Shown: positions 34,004 to 43,251 of the stretch, piece by piece | How the letters are laid out: every line of letters begins with the position of its first letter | Numbering within the stretch: position 1 is the first letter of the stretch | Origin: Streptomyces sp. KL109B | GTDB taxonomy: Bacteria; Actinomycetota; Actinomycetes; Streptomycetales; Streptomycetaceae | NCBI RefSeq assembly: GCF_030766935.1 | Contig: NZ_JASERL010000003.1 | Span: forward strand, 310,001-374,000 | DNA: 64,000 nt | Reading direction: 5' to 3' | The notes under the pieces: generated by a model | Database searches by the model: none | What the model was told of the DNA's origin: nothing | The model's input: only the letters and a program-made list of their open reading frames with translations | Translations under genes and position numbers: made by a program

Positions 34004-34427
34004 CCCCACCCGCGGCGAAGTCCCCCGCAACGACTGGGCCGCCGGCGGCACCCTGTTCGCCGGCGTCCTGATGCTGGTCAGCGGCTGCCTCGGCGTCCTC
34101 AACGGAATCGCCGCCATCGCCAAGGACGACGTCTACAGCCGGATCGGCGACTACGTGTACGCCTTCGACCTCACCACGTGGGGCTGGATCCACCTCGTGA
34201 TCGGCGCGCTCGTCGCGGTCACCGGCTGGGGCGTGCTCAAGGACAAGGACTGGGCGCGCGGCGCGGGCATCGGCTTCGGCGCGCTCTACGTCGTCGAGTA
34301 CTTCCTGTTCCTGCCGTACGCGCCCGTGTGGTCGGTCATCTCCATCGGCATCGGCGTCTTCGTCATCTGGGCCCTGGCCACCGACCACTCCCGCGCCCCC
34401 GGCCCCTCCACCACGAAACCGGCCTGA
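33930..34427 (+). CDS. Four-helix integral membrane protein (DUF7144-like)
   Basis: The 165-residue protein has a Pro/Thr/Glu-rich N-terminus of about 35 residues and four hydrophobic segments (GTLFAGVLMLVSGCLGVLNG; WGWIHLVIGALVAVTGWGVL; GIGFGALYVVEYFLFLP; VWSVISIGIGVFVIWAL). This order matches a family of vitamin K epoxide-reductase-unlike actinobacterial membrane proteins usually annotated DUF7144. ATG 33930 has GAGGAGG 7 bases upstream, and the gene overlaps the preceding one by 74 bases in another frame. Function is unknown. Confidence 0.75.
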   Translation: MTHTPPETEPTTAAWSQDHRAPAPDPTRGEVPRNDWAAGGTLFAGVLMLVSGCLGVLNGIAAIAKDDVYSRIGDYVYAFDLTTWGWIHLVIGALVAVTGWGVLKDKDWARGAGIGFGALYVVEYFLFLPYAPVWSVISIGIGVFVIWALATDHSRAPGPSTTKPA

Positions 34428-34492
34428 CCGTGCCGAACCCCGGCTAACCTGGAGAACTCCGCACGGGCCGTACGGAGAACGGGGGCCGGGCC

Positions 34493-35515
34493 TTGGACCA
34501 GGGACAGTCGCACATCACGGACGAGGCGCCCGACGCCGCGCGGTACGCACCGCGGGGCGCCGGGCGCCGCCGTGTCGGCAGGGCCGGGGCGTGGGCCGCG
34601 GCGCTGCTGCTCGCGGGCGTCAGCGTGGTGGTCGGCTGCCGGGCCGCGGACCGCGACGCGGTGACACCGGTCCCCCAACTCCTCGCGTTCCTCCCCTGGT
34701 TGACCGTCCCGACCGCCGCCGCGCTGCTGCTCGCGCTGTTCTCCCGCTGGCGTACGGGACTGGTCTGGGGCGTGGCCGTGCTCGGCGCGCTCGCCTGGTA
34801 CCTGCAGCCGTACGGGGAGGACGGCGGCGAGCCGGACGGCGCGCCCGTCTCCGGTATCCGGGTGCTCGCGTCGAACGTCCAGTTCAGCCGCGGCACGAAC
34901 GCGCTCATCGACACGGTCACCCGGCACCGCCCCGACATCGTCTTCGTCGAGGAGTGCGGCCGCCCCTGCCGGGACGCCCTCGACCGCGAGTCGCTGCGCA
35001 CCCGCTACCCGTACCGGCGGGCGGTGGCGGCGGACGGCTCGGCGGGCTCGACGATCCTCAGTACGTTCCCGCTGAAGGCGGCCCCGACGGTGGCCGGGAC
35101 GATGGGCATGCCGGCCGCCACCGCCGACGTACGAGGACACCCGGTGCGCCTCCAACTCGCGCACCCGATGCCGCCGTTGGCCGACCAGGTCGGCGTGTGG
35201 CGCACCGAACTCGGCCGCCTCGCGGACGCGGCGCGCGGTACCCGCGGCTCCCAGATCATGGCCGGGGACTTCAACGCGACGCAGGACCACGCGGCGTTCC
35301 GCCGGATCCTCGACGCGGGAGCGCTGCGCGACGCGGCCCGCCGCACCGGCCACGCCCGCACCCCGAGCTGGCCGGCCACCGCCCCGGGACCGCTGGGCAC
35401 GCAGATCGACCACGTACTGGCCACGCCCGACTTCTCGGCGGACAAGTCCCGCTTCCTCGACCTCGCGGACACGGACCACAGGGCGCTCCTGGTGGACCTG
35501 ACGCTGCACGGCTGA
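34493..35515 (+). CDS. Membrane-anchored endonuclease/exonuclease/phosphatase (EEP) family hydrolase
   Basis: The 340-residue protein has two to three N-terminal hydrophobic helices (AWAAALLLAGVSVVVGC; PQLLAFLPWLTVPTAAALLLALF; GLVWGVAVLGALAWYL) followed by an extracytoplasmic EEP domain. Its motifs are RVLASNVQF, IVFVEE (acidic metal ligand), IMAGDFNAT, IDHVLATPD and DTDHRALLVDL. The family includes nucleases and phosphodiesterases; substrate is unknown. TTG 34493 is the apparent start, with a purine-rich GAGAACGGGGG upstream. Confidence 0.87.
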   Translation: MDQGQSHITDEAPDAARYAPRGAGRRRVGRAGAWAAALLLAGVSVVVGCRAADRDAVTPVPQLLAFLPWLTVPTAAALLLALFSRWRTGLVWGVAVLGALAWYLQPYGEDGGEPDGAPVSGIRVLASNVQFSRGTNALIDTVTRHRPDIVFVEECGRPCRDALDRESLRTRYPYRRAVAADGSAGSTILSTFPLKAAPTVAGTMGMPAATADVRGHPVRLQLAHPMPPLADQVGVWRTELGRLADAARGTRGSQIMAGDFNATQDHAAFRRILDAGALRDAARRTGHARTPSWPATAPGPLGTQIDHVLATPDFSADKSRFLDLADTDHRALLVDLTLHG

Positions 35516-35657
35516 ACGGTGGGTGTTCTGTACGGCTTTCACCGGGCCACCGTCCATGGGGAGGCGGACGGTGACCCGGTGTGAGAGACGACGGCCCGCT
35601 GCTGTCAGGGCGCAGGTGGGGTCGGACCGCGCGCCTCGCTCAGAGGGCCCCAGGGGC

Positions 35658-36329
35658 CTACCGGAGTTCGACTCCGGCCTTGTGCAGGGCCTTCGCGAAG
35701 CCGTTGGCCCACAGGGACTCCACCTGCGCGCGCTCGTTCGCGTCCGGGTTCGCGTTGGTGCAGGAGGGACCGGGACCGCCGCCCGACATCAGCTCGCTGC
35801 ACGGCCCCTCGTAGTGGTCGGGCAGCCCGAGGACATGGCCCGTCTCGTGCGTGGTCACGCGCGTGGAGTCGTACTGCTGGTTCTGCGAGTAGTCGAGGAA
35901 GACGTAACCGCCGCCGTGCCCGTCCGTGGACGCGTACGAGCCGCGCGAGTCGTTCCCCTCGTAGTACGCGAAGTCGCCGCCGCCGGACGAGGCCTGGAGC
36001 TTCACGTTCGACACGGCCGAGTTCCAGATCGACGCGCTGCTCGCTATCTGCTGCTGGAACGTCGGCGCGCCCGAGGCGTCGTACGAGACGGTGACGGACT
36101 CGGCGCCCGGGTTCGCGGCCCGCTTCTCGGCGACGGACTTCATGACGGCCTCGAAGAAGGCCTTGTTGTTGGCGGCCTCCTCGGCGGAGCCCGCGTACCG
36201 CTCGTACGTGGGCTGTTGGGCCGCCGCGGGGCTCGCGGCCAGCGCGGCGACGGTGAGGCCCGCGCCGAGGGCGCAGGCGAGGAGACGGGAGACACGACGC
36301 TTGGGCGTGGGGGGTGATGTCATGTTCAT
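35658..36329 (-). CDS. snpA: Snapalysin family (M7) zinc metalloprotease
   Basis: The product of about 223 residues starts at ATG 36329 ([12 protein letters not shown]). It has a secretion signal, a short propeptide and the M7 zinc motif [21 protein letters not shown], with two His of HExxH and an Asp as third ligand, followed by the Met-turn LMSGG. The enzyme is a small secreted protease. It is divergent from a LysR gene, the arrangement known for snapalysin regulation. The spacer holds a T-N11-A site. In-frame upstream ATG at 36374 would lengthen the N-terminus without improving the signal peptide. Confidence 0.93.
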   Translation of the reverse strand: MNMTSPPTPKRRVSRLLACALGAGLTVAALAASPAAAQQPTYERYAGSAEEAANNKAFFEAVMKSVAEKRAANPGAESVTVSYDASGAPTFQQQIASSASIWNSAVSNVKLQASSGGGDFAYYEGNDSRGSYASTDGHGGGYVFLDYSQNQQYDSTRVTTHETGHVLGLPDHYEGPCSELMSGGGPGPSCTNANPDANERAQVESLWANGFAKALHKAGVELR

Positions 36330-36379
36330 GCGAGAGAGTGTGGCGCCGGCCGGGGCGCCCGGCACAGATGTCACTCACC

Positions 36380-36396
36380 GATAACTCCGTGCTATC
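36380..36396. promoter_or_regulatory. LysR-type T-N11-A box between snapalysin and its regulator
   Basis: The dyad GATA-N9-TATC (GATAACTCCGTGCTATC) has T at 36382 and A at 36394, exactly the T-N11-A spacing of LysR binding boxes. It lies in the 121-base divergent spacer. Control of both promoters is inferred. Confidence 0.6.
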
Positions 36397-36450
36397 AGGC
36401 CCCACTTGAGTCTGGTGCGACACCCGACGACAGTTCTACCCTCACCTTCC

Positions 36451-37389
36451 ATGGAGCTGGAAGTGCGGCACCTGCGCGTCCTGTGCGCGATCGAGGACAC
36501 CGGCAGCCTGCACAAGGCGGCCCGGCACCTGGGCATGACCCAGCCCGCGCTCAGCACCCAACTGCGCCGCATCGAGGACCATCTCGGCGGCCGCCTCTTC
36601 ACCCGTGAGCGCACCGGCTGCCGCGCCACCCCGCTCGGCCGCACCCTCCTCACGCGCGCCCGCCCCCTGGTGGACGGGTTGCGCACCCTGGTCGACGAGA
36701 CGCGCGCGACGGCGGCGTCCGCCGGCACCGGGAGGGACCTGCTGCGCATCGGCTCCACGGCGAGCCGCGCGCTCCCGGGCTGGCTGCGCCGCCTGCGCGC
36801 GAGTTCACCACGCGAACCGTCACTGCGCATGGACGTCTCGGCGCACGCACTGCTCCGCCTCGTCGCCGAGGACCGGCTCGACGTGGCGTTCGTCCACGAG
36901 GTGGAGGGCTGCCCCCTGCGCATCCCGCCCGGACTGACCTGCAAGGTGCTCCTGGCCCGCGAACCCCAGTACGTCTCGCTCCCCGCGGACCACCCGGCGG
37001 CCCACCACCCGACCGTCCGCCTCGCCGACCTCGCCGCGGACCGCTGGATGATCGACCCCACGGTCGACGGCGAATGGGACGGCCTGCTCCGGGCGTTCCG
37101 CTCCGCGGGCCTCAACCCGCGCGTCCTGCACGGCGATTACCTCACCGCGGCGAACCTCGTCGCGACCGGCGAGGTGGTGACCCTCTGCCAACCCACCTCC
37201 CTGGCCCGCCCCGACATGGCGATCCGCCCCCTGGAGGGCGACCCCGTCGCCGTACGCCTCCTCCTCGCGGCCCGCGCCCCCACCGTCCTCGACACGGTCC
37301 TCCCGGACCTGCGCGCGGCCTATTGGGAAGCGGCACGCCAGGCACCGGCGTATCGGACACGCTTGGAGGAGACGGAAGTGATCGACTGA
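36451..37389 (+). CDS. snpR: LysR family regulator of snapalysin (SnpR-like)
   Basis: The 312-residue protein starts at ATG 36451 ([18 protein letters not shown]). The N-terminal HTH is [31 protein letters not shown]. An effector-binding domain fills about residues 90-305. The gene is divergent from the M7 protease. In other Streptomyces such regulators activate the protease gene. An upstream in-frame ATG at 36406 is less likely because it lacks the family N-terminus. Confidence 0.9.
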   Translation: MELEVRHLRVLCAIEDTGSLHKAARHLGMTQPALSTQLRRIEDHLGGRLFTRERTGCRATPLGRTLLTRARPLVDGLRTLVDETRATAASAGTGRDLLRIGSTASRALPGWLRRLRASSPREPSLRMDVSAHALLRLVAEDRLDVAFVHEVEGCPLRIPPGLTCKVLLAREPQYVSLPADHPAAHHPTVRLADLAADRWMIDPTVDGEWDGLLRAFRSAGLNPRVLHGDYLTAANLVATGEVVTLCQPTSLARPDMAIRPLEGDPVAVRLLLAARAPTVLDTVLPDLRAAYWEAARQAPAYRTRLEETEVID

Positions 37390-37537
37390 ACCCGAACGGA
37401 AAGGGCGGCAGTTGTCCGTCCGGTGGAACGGGCCCGACCCTGCCCAAGATCACGGTCCGTGGCGGCTAACCTTACGTGTCCGCCCTGGCCAGGGGTTCCA
37501 GGGACGTCGGGGACAACTCATGCGGAAGGTTGCGCAC

Positions 37538-39133
37538 ATGGGCATTCTGGATCTGCTGCGGAACGCGTTCGGGCGGTCCCGCAAAAAGGACGACACCGCT
37601 GCCGGTCCCGACCCAGCGCCGACCTCCACCACCTCGGAGCCGGCCACGGTCCCGGCACCGGCCTCCGGCGAACCGCCGACGGTCCCCGCCCCCTCCAAGG
37701 GCGAAGCCGACGACCTCGTCTCCGCCGCCTTCGACAACATCTCGGTCCCGAATCCGTCGCGGCCGGTGGGGGGCGAGCGGGTGTCGGATGCGGGTGCGGC
37801 TGCGGACGCGGAGGACACGGAGGCGCCCTCCGAGACGCCGACCGGGGGCGCGGCTTCCGCGGAGGCGGATGCGGAGGCCGAGCCGGAGGCCGAGGCGTCG
37901 GAGGCTGACGCCGAGGGCGAGGCGGCGGTCGAGCCGGAGGGCGAGGGCAAGGTTCCGGCCCAGCAGGAGGCCGAGCCCGAGCGGGAGCCCGAGCCGGAGG
38001 CCCAGGCCGAGGCCGAGGGCGAGGGCGAGGCCGAGGCCGAGGCCAAGGTTCCGGCCCAGCAGGAGGCCAAGTCCTCGGCTGAGGCTCCCGTCGAGGAAAA
38101 CGCCGAGCCCGCGGTCGAGGCTCCGGCAGAGCGTGAGGTCGAGGCTGCGGACGAGGTGAAGACCGAGGCCGCAGTCACGACCGACGCCGAGGTCGACGCC
38201 GACGCCGAGACGAAGACCGAGGCCAAGGACGACGCCGAGGACGCGGCTCCCGCCACCGCTGTGGGCAATCGTCCCGCAGGGCGGGACGGGGGGGCACAGC
38301 CCCCGGCGCAGGCCGAGGAGGACAAGGGCGCCGACCCCGTCGCGGCAAAGACACCCACCCCGGCGCAGGCCGAGAAGACGGAAGACGTCGACCCGGTCAC
38401 GGCGGAGCCCACGGCGCAGGCCGCGAAGACCGAAGACGTCGACCCCGCCCCGGTACAGGCCAACGGCAAACCCGCCCACACCCCCGCCAAGGTCAAGACC
38501 CGCGCCCCCGGCCTCACGGCAGCGCACAAGGCCGCCGGTGCCGCGCTGAAGAAGCGCGGCCTCACCGGCACCCGCGCCACGGTCTACCTCGTACTGGACC
38601 GCTCCGGCTCCATGCGCCCGTACTACAAGAACGGCTCGACCGCCGCCCTGGCCGAACAGACCGTCGCACTCGCGGCGCACCTGGACGCCCGCGACACCCC
38701 CACCGTCCACACCGTGATCTTCTCGACGGACATCGACGCGTCCGGCGACCTCACCCTGGACGCGTACGAGGGCAAGGTCGACACCTGGCACGCGGAGGCG
38801 GGCCGCATGGGCCGCACCAGCTACCACCGCGCGATCGAAGAGGTGATCGCGCACCACGAGAAGTCGGACGACCCGACCGCCCCGGCCCTGGTCGTCTTCC
38901 AGACGGACGGCCCCCCGGACACCCAGCGCCCCGCGAACGAGGCCCTGGCGAAGGCGGCCGCCCACCCCCTCTTCTTCCAGTTCGTGACGTTCGGCGACCC
39001 GGACTCCAAGGGCTTCGACTACCTCCGCAAGCTGAAGGCGGAGAACACCGCGGTCTTCCACGCGGGCGAGACCCCGCTGGAACTCACGGACGCCGAGCTC
39101 TACAACGGCCTCCTGAAGTCCTGGCGCCCGTAA
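37538..39133 (+). CDS. VWA-domain protein with long acidic low-complexity region (TerF/TerY-like)
   Basis: The 531-residue protein starts [17 protein letters not shown], a start shared with Streptomyces tellurite-type VWA proteins. Residues about 75-340 are an Ala/Glu/Pro-rich acidic region with a duplicated KVPAQQEA unit. A C-terminal VWA domain spans about 345-531, with intact MIDAS DRSGS (D354), Thr in [11 protein letters not shown] and Asp in [10 protein letters not shown]. Residues 241-255 ([15 protein letters not shown]) are encoded by a nested palindrome of the second repeat family. Proteins of this class often work with TerD-type partners in stress or phage defence; none is seen nearby. 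Confidence 0.85.
   Translation: MGILDLLRNAFGRSRKKDDTAAGPDPAPTSTTSEPATVPAPASGEPPTVPAPSKGEADDLVSAAFDNISVPNPSRPVGGERVSDAGAAADAEDTEAPSETPTGGAASAEADAEAEPEAEASEADAEGEAAVEPEGEGKVPAQQEAEPEREPEPEAQAEAEGEGEAEAEAKVPAQQEAKSSAEAPVEENAEPAVEAPAEREVEAADEVKTEAAVTTDAEVDADAETKTEAKDDAEDAAPATAVGNRPAGRDGGAQPPAQAEEDKGADPVAAKTPTPAQAEKTEDVDPVTAEPTAQAAKTEDVDPAPVQANGKPAHTPAKVKTRAPGLTAAHKAAGAALKKRGLTGTRATVYLVLDRSGSMRPYYKNGSTAALAEQTVALAAHLDARDTPTVHTVIFSTDIDASGDLTLDAYEGKVDTWHAEAGRMGRTSYHRAIEEVIAHHEKSDDPTAPALVVFQTDGPPDTQRPANEALAKAAAHPLFFQFVTFGDPDSKGFDYLRKLKAENTAVFHAGETPLELTDAELYNGLLKSWRP
38258..38300 (+). repeat. Second-family nested palindrome inside VWA gene linker
   Basis: Outer arms GCTGTG (38258-38263) and CACAGC (38295-38300) enclose a perfect hairpin GTCCCGC-AGG-GCGGGAC (38271-38287), with GGCAATC between the left arms. 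It is unlike the 47-bp family. The gene frame reads through it as [15 protein letters not shown]. Confidence 0.85.
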
Positions 39134-39189
39134 CCCGCACACGTACCCGTACCCGTACACGTACAGCCCCGACAGCCCCCGACACCCCA

Positions 39190-39226
39190 CGGCCGTCCGC
39201 GCAGTAAAACACCGCGCGGGCGGCCG
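39190..39226 (+). terminator. Hairpin terminator after the VWA gene
   Basis: A 13-bp stem (CGGCCGTCCGCGC pairing with GCGCGGGCGGCCG, one U-G) closes an 11-base A-rich loop, 57 bases after the VWA stop and 75 bases before metG. There is no U tract, as is usual in Streptomyces. Confidence 0.65.
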
Positions 39227-39238
39227 CCCCATGTCGGC

Positions 39239-39253
39239 TACGATTTCTAGATT
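39239..39253 (+). promoter_or_regulatory. Candidate metG promoter -10 region
   Basis: TACGAT at 39239-39244 and TAGATT at 39248-39253 both fit the TAnnnT -10 pattern in an AT-richer stretch about 50 bases before the metG ATG. No convincing -35 was found. Confidence 0.3.
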
Positions 39254-39300
39254 CCGCCCGCGGTAGAACCGCCCACATCACAACCCGGGAGCAGCCCCCG

Positions 39301-41025
39301 ATGGCTCGACACCTCATCACCAGCGCCCTTCCGTACATCAACGGGATCAAGCACCTGGGCAACATGGTGGGGTCCATGCTCCCGGCCGACGTGTACGCCC
39401 GTTACCTGCGCCAGCGCGACCACGAGGTCCTCTACATCTGCGCGACGGACGAGCACGGCACCCCGGCCGAGCTGGCCGCGAAGGAGCAGGGCGTCCCGGT
39501 CGCCGAGTTCTGCGCGCAGGCGCACGACGCGCAGAAGGCGGTCTACGACGGCTTCCACCTCGCCTTCGACCACTTCGGCCGCAGCTCGTCGCAGCAGAAC
39601 GCGGAGATCACCCAGCACTTCGCCCGGAAGCTGAACGAGAACGGCTTCATCGAGCAGCGCTCCGTACGGCAGGTGTACTCGCCCGCCGACGGCCGCTTCC
39701 TCCCGGACCGCTACGTGGAGGGCACCTGCCCGCACTGCGGCTACGACAAGGCGCGCGGCGACCAGTGCGAGAACTGCACCCGCGTCCTGGACCCGACCGA
39801 CCTGATCGACCCGCGCTCCGCCATCTCCGGCTCCACGGAACTCGAGATCCGCGAGACGAAGCACCTCTTCCTCCTCCAGTCGAAGCTGCAGGGCGAGGTC
39901 GAGGCGTGGATCGACGAGGTCGCCGACGAGTGGCCGCACCTGGCGTCCTCCATCGCCCGCAAGTGGCTGACCGAGGGCCTCAACGACCGCTCGATCACCC
40001 GTGACCTGGACTGGGGCGTCCCGGTCCCCGAGGACACCTGGCCGGAGCTCGCGGCCGAAGGCAAGGTCTTCTACGTATGGTTCGACGCCCCGATCGAGTA
40101 CATCGGGTCGACGAAGGAGTGGGCCGACCAGGACCCGGAGAACCGTGACTGGAAGTCCTGGTGGTACGAGCCGGCCGGCGCCACCGACGTCCGGTACACG
40201 GAGTTCATGGCGAAGGACAACGTCCCGTTCCACTCCGTCATGTTCCCGGCCACGGAGATGGGCATCCGTGAGCCGTGGAAGAAGGTCGACTACCTGAAGG
40301 CCTTCAACTGGCTTACGTACTACGGCGGCAAGTTCTCCACGTCGCAGAAGCGCGGCGTCTTCACCGACCAGGCCCTGGAGATCCTCCCGGCCGACTACTG
40401 GCGCTACTTCCTCATCGCGAACGCCCCGGAGTCGGACGACTCGTCCTTCACCTGGGAGCACTTCACCGCGACGGTGAACAAGGACCTGGCCGACACCCTC
40501 GGCAACTTCGTCAACCGCGTCCTGTCCTTCTCGAAGAAGCGCTTCGGCGAGGAGGTCCCGGCGGGCGGCGAGCCCGGCGAGGCGGAGACGAAGCTGGGCC
40601 AGGAGATCTCCACCCTCCTCGCCGAGTACGAGTCCCAGATGGAGGCCCTCCAGTTCCGCAAGGCCGCGGCGGCGCTGCGCGCCCTGTGGTCGGCGGGCAA
40701 CTCCTACCTGGAGGAGAAGGCCCCCTGGCTGGAGATCAAGACCGACAAGGACGCCGCGGCCCTCACGCTGCGCACGGCGATGAACCTCATCCGCCTCTAC
40801 GCGGTGGTCTCCGAGCCCTTCATCCCGGCCTCCGCCACCGCCATGCGCGCCGCCTTCGACCTCCCCGCCGACGACGCCAAGTGGGTCACCGCCGAGGAAG
40901 CCACGACCCTGACCACGGTCCCGTCCGGCACCCCCTTCACGGTCCCCCCGGTCCTCTTCGCCAAGATCACCGACGAGGACCTGGAGTCCTACAAGGAGCG
41001 CTTCGGCGGCGAGCCGGAGGCGTAA
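39301..41025 (+). CDS. metG: Methionyl-tRNA synthetase
   Basis: The 574-residue class I synthetase charges tRNA-Met. The HIGH-like motif is HLGN (residues 18-21) in INGIKHLGN, and the KMSKS-like loop is KFSTS (344-348) in [12 protein letters not shown]. Two CxxC knuckles near 143-159 (CPHCGY, CENC) bind zinc. The C-terminus ends after the anticodon-binding domain with no extra EMAP-like dimerisation domain. The gene is monocistronic in appearance; it converges with the ABC permease gene (10-base gap). Confidence 0.97.
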   Translation: MARHLITSALPYINGIKHLGNMVGSMLPADVYARYLRQRDHEVLYICATDEHGTPAELAAKEQGVPVAEFCAQAHDAQKAVYDGFHLAFDHFGRSSSQQNAEITQHFARKLNENGFIEQRSVRQVYSPADGRFLPDRYVEGTCPHCGYDKARGDQCENCTRVLDPTDLIDPRSAISGSTELEIRETKHLFLLQSKLQGEVEAWIDEVADEWPHLASSIARKWLTEGLNDRSITRDLDWGVPVPEDTWPELAAEGKVFYVWFDAPIEYIGSTKEWADQDPENRDWKSWWYEPAGATDVRYTEFMAKDNVPFHSVMFPATEMGIREPWKKVDYLKAFNWLTYYGGKFSTSQKRGVFTDQALEILPADYWRYFLIANAPESDDSSFTWEHFTATVNKDLADTLGNFVNRVLSFSKKRFGEEVPAGGEPGEAETKLGQEISTLLAEYESQMEALQFRKAAAALRALWSAGNSYLEEKAPWLEIKTDKDAAALTLRTAMNLIRLYAVVSEPFIPASATAMRAAFDLPADDAKWVTAEEATTLTTVPSGTPFTVPPVLFAKITDEDLESYKERFGGEPEA

Positions 41026-41035
41026 CCGCACCGCC

Positions 41036-41812
41036 TCACGCGTCCCGCACCCGCAGCGCGCCCCACCCCACCAGCAGCGCCCCGGCCGCGTACGCCGCGA
41101 GGACCGCGATGCCCGTCCAGGGCGCGAGGGGCGCGGTGCCGGGTCCCGTCGTCGTCTGCACGGCGAGGCCCGCCGTCATCGGGGAGAGCTGTTGTATCCG
41201 GTGCAGGACGTGCTCCGGCATCGTGATGATCAGCGTCGCGAGGTACGGGCCGTACAGCAGCGCCATGACCGCCCCGACGGCCGACGCCGCGTGCCGCACG
41301 GTCAGCGCCACCCCCACCGCGAGCAGCGCGACCAGCAGCAGATAGACGACCGTGCCGAGCGCGGCCCGCCACAACTCAGGGGATTCGTACGGGAGTTGGG
41401 GGGCGCCCTCCGGGTCGCCCGACAGGACCGCCCGTCCCGCGGCCAGGGACCCGGCGACCGCGGGGAGCGCGGCGGCCAGCACCGCCGCCGCGACCACCGC
41501 CGCCTTCGCGAGGAACACCGTGGAGCGCCGCGGATTCGCGGCCAGCGTCGTACGGATCATGCGCGGGTACTCGGAACAGACCACGGCGACCGCGACGAGG
41601 GCCGCCACAGTCTGCGCCAGATAGACGCCGGACAAGGACAGGGCCGTCGGGGCGAGGACGCCCTCCTCGCCCCTGCCCGCGCTCGCCGCGATCAGCGCGG
41701 TTCCGCCGACCATCGCGCCCGCCAGGCCCGCCGCCGTCCACAACTGGCCGGGAACGGTGCGCAGCTTGGTCCACTCGCCGTGCAGCGCGCGCCGGGTGTC
41801 CGCGCCCGTCAT
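41036..41812 (-). CDS. ABC transporter permease subunit
   Basis: The 258-residue protein has about six hydrophobic helices, beginning with HGEWTKLRTVPGQLWTAAGL. The EWTKLRTVPGQL motif at the N-terminus is typical of ABC-2 type permeases, and it is repeated in the partner permease as EWTKLRSVRSTPLALF. ATG 41812 overlaps the upstream permease stop (ATGA). It is last in the ATPase-permease-permease operon. Confidence 0.9.
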   Translation of the reverse strand: MTGADTRRALHGEWTKLRTVPGQLWTAAGLAGAMVGGTALIAASAGRGEEGVLAPTALSLSGVYLAQTVAALVAVAVVCSEYPRMIRTTLAANPRRSTVFLAKAAVVAAAVLAAALPAVAGSLAAGRAVLSGDPEGAPQLPYESPELWRAALGTVVYLLLVALLAVGVALTVRHAASAVGAVMALLYGPYLATLIITMPEHVLHRIQQLSPMTAGLAVQTTTGPGTAPLAPWTGIAVLAAYAAGALLVGWGALRVRDA

Positions 41813-43251
41813 ACGTCCCGCCCGGTGAGCCGCCACCGTGCCGCGCCGTACACCACCGCCACGTACAGGCAGAGCACGCCGAAGCCGGCCCACGGTGTCA
41901 TGACGGTGTCGAGGAGCTGCCGGGTCTGCTGGATCGCGAGTCCCGCGGCCGGGGTGGCCCGGCCGACGAAATCGCTGAAGCCGATGGACGTGCTCTGCGC
42001 GACGATCGGCAGCACGACGAACGTCACGATCATCAGGACGACGGCCGGCACCGCGCGCCGCAGCAGCGCCCCGACGCCCAGGCTCAGGACGGCGGCCAGC
42101 GCGAGGAAGGCCGCGCCGCCGACGACCGCGCGCACCGTGGCAGGGTCGGTGAGGGAGGGGTCCGGGAAGAGCGGTGGGGCGAAGCCGTTGTCCCGCAGGA
42201 TCGGCAGGGCCAGGTAGAAGTCGGCGACGCTCGCGACCAGGCCGACGGCGAACACCGTCGCGCCGAGCACGAGCGCCTTCGCGGCGAGGACACGGCCGCG
42301 GCGCGGGCTCGCGGTGAACGTGGTGCGCGCGGTCCCGGTCTTGTACTCGGAGGTGATGAACAGGACGCCGAGCGCGATCACGGCGATCGTCCCGATCTGG
42401 ACGCCGTCGTCGACGGCCATCTTGACCAGGTCGGGCTGCCCGCCGAGCTGCCCCACCCCGCCCATGCCGAGGCCGCCCAGGTCGCCGCTGCCGGTGACCG
42501 TGAAGACGCCGTCGCGCTCGTGGAAGGGCGCGGGGGCGGCGGTGCGGTCGGGCATCTCGCCCTTGTGCGCGGGCTGGACGATGTCCGCCTGCCGCCAGTC
42601 GGCGCCGGTGGCGGCGCCCGCGGCGGGGAAGGCGACGTGGTCGAAGACGGCCCGGCCGACAGTGGCCACCGGGTGCATGCTCAGCTGCCCCGGGCCGGTC
42701 CGCCTCTCGTTCCCACGCGTCGGCGAGGTGACGAAGAGGCCCGCCTCGGCCGTCGTGGGCAGCCCGGTGACAGTGAGCGCGGCGACCTTGTGCCAGCCGC
42801 GGCCGTCGGCGGATTCGTAGCCGGTGACCCGGTCGCCGGAGCGTACGAGCCGCAGCCAGCGCGGCGCGCCGTCGCTCGCGGACCCGGTCCGTTCGTGTTC
42901 GCCGTCGGCCATCATCCGCACGCCGTGCTCCGGCGTCACCATCAGGGCGGCGTACGAGGATCCGCTCGCCGTGCCGTCCTTCAGGAGCAGGCCCGCCTTT
43001 GCCCAAGGGGCGCTGTTCTTCTGCGCCGCGACGCGGGTGGTGAAGGTGCCGTCGCCCGCGGCGGGGCGGTGCACGAAGCTGGAGCTGTCGTACTCGCGCG
43101 GGCCGCCGTAGTCGAAGCGGCTGCCGTTGGCCGAGGCAAGGGTCAGCAGCAGGCTCAGGGCGAGCAGCGCGAACAGGGCGAGGGGGGTGCTGCGGACGCT
43201 GCGCAGTTTGGTCCACTCGGCGCGCAGGGCGCGCACCATCGGCGCCTTCAT
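41809..43251 (-). CDS. ABC-2 type permease with extracytoplasmic beta-rich insert
   Basis: The 480-residue permease starts MKAPMVRALRAEWTKLRSVRS. One helix (STPLALFALLALSLLLTLAS) precedes an extracytoplasmic insert of about 190 residues (about 45-235) that reads like a concanavalin/DUF1349-type beta sandwich (WAKAGLLLKDGTASGSSYAA; PRWLRLVRSGDRVTGYESAD; TAEAGLFVTSPTRG). At least five helices follow. Such inserts could bind a carbohydrate or peptide. It overlaps the ATPase gene at its 5' end (ATGA at 43248-43251). Confidence 0.88.
   Translation of the reverse strand: MKAPMVRALRAEWTKLRSVRSTPLALFALLALSLLLTLASANGSRFDYGGPREYDSSSFVHRPAAGDGTFTTRVAAQKNSAPWAKAGLLLKDGTASGSSYAALMVTPEHGVRMMADGEHERTGSASDGAPRWLRLVRSGDRVTGYESADGRGWHKVAALTVTGLPTTAEAGLFVTSPTRGNERRTGPGQLSMHPVATVGRAVFDHVAFPAAGAATGADWRQADIVQPAHKGEMPDRTAAPAPFHERDGVFTVTGSGDLGGLGMGGVGQLGGQPDLVKMAVDDGVQIGTIAVIALGVLFITSEYKTGTARTTFTASPRRGRVLAAKALVLGATVFAVGLVASVADFYLALPILRDNGFAPPLFPDPSLTDPATVRAVVGGAAFLALAAVLSLGVGALLRRAVPAVVLMIVTFVVLPIVAQSTSIGFSDFVGRATPAAGLAIQQTRQLLDTVMTPWAGFGVLCLYVAVVYGAARWRLTGRDV

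Noticed and set aside
39143..39165. GTACCC/GTACAC short repeats after the VWA gene
   Set aside because: Imprecise hexamer-like slippage in a spacer; no sign of function.
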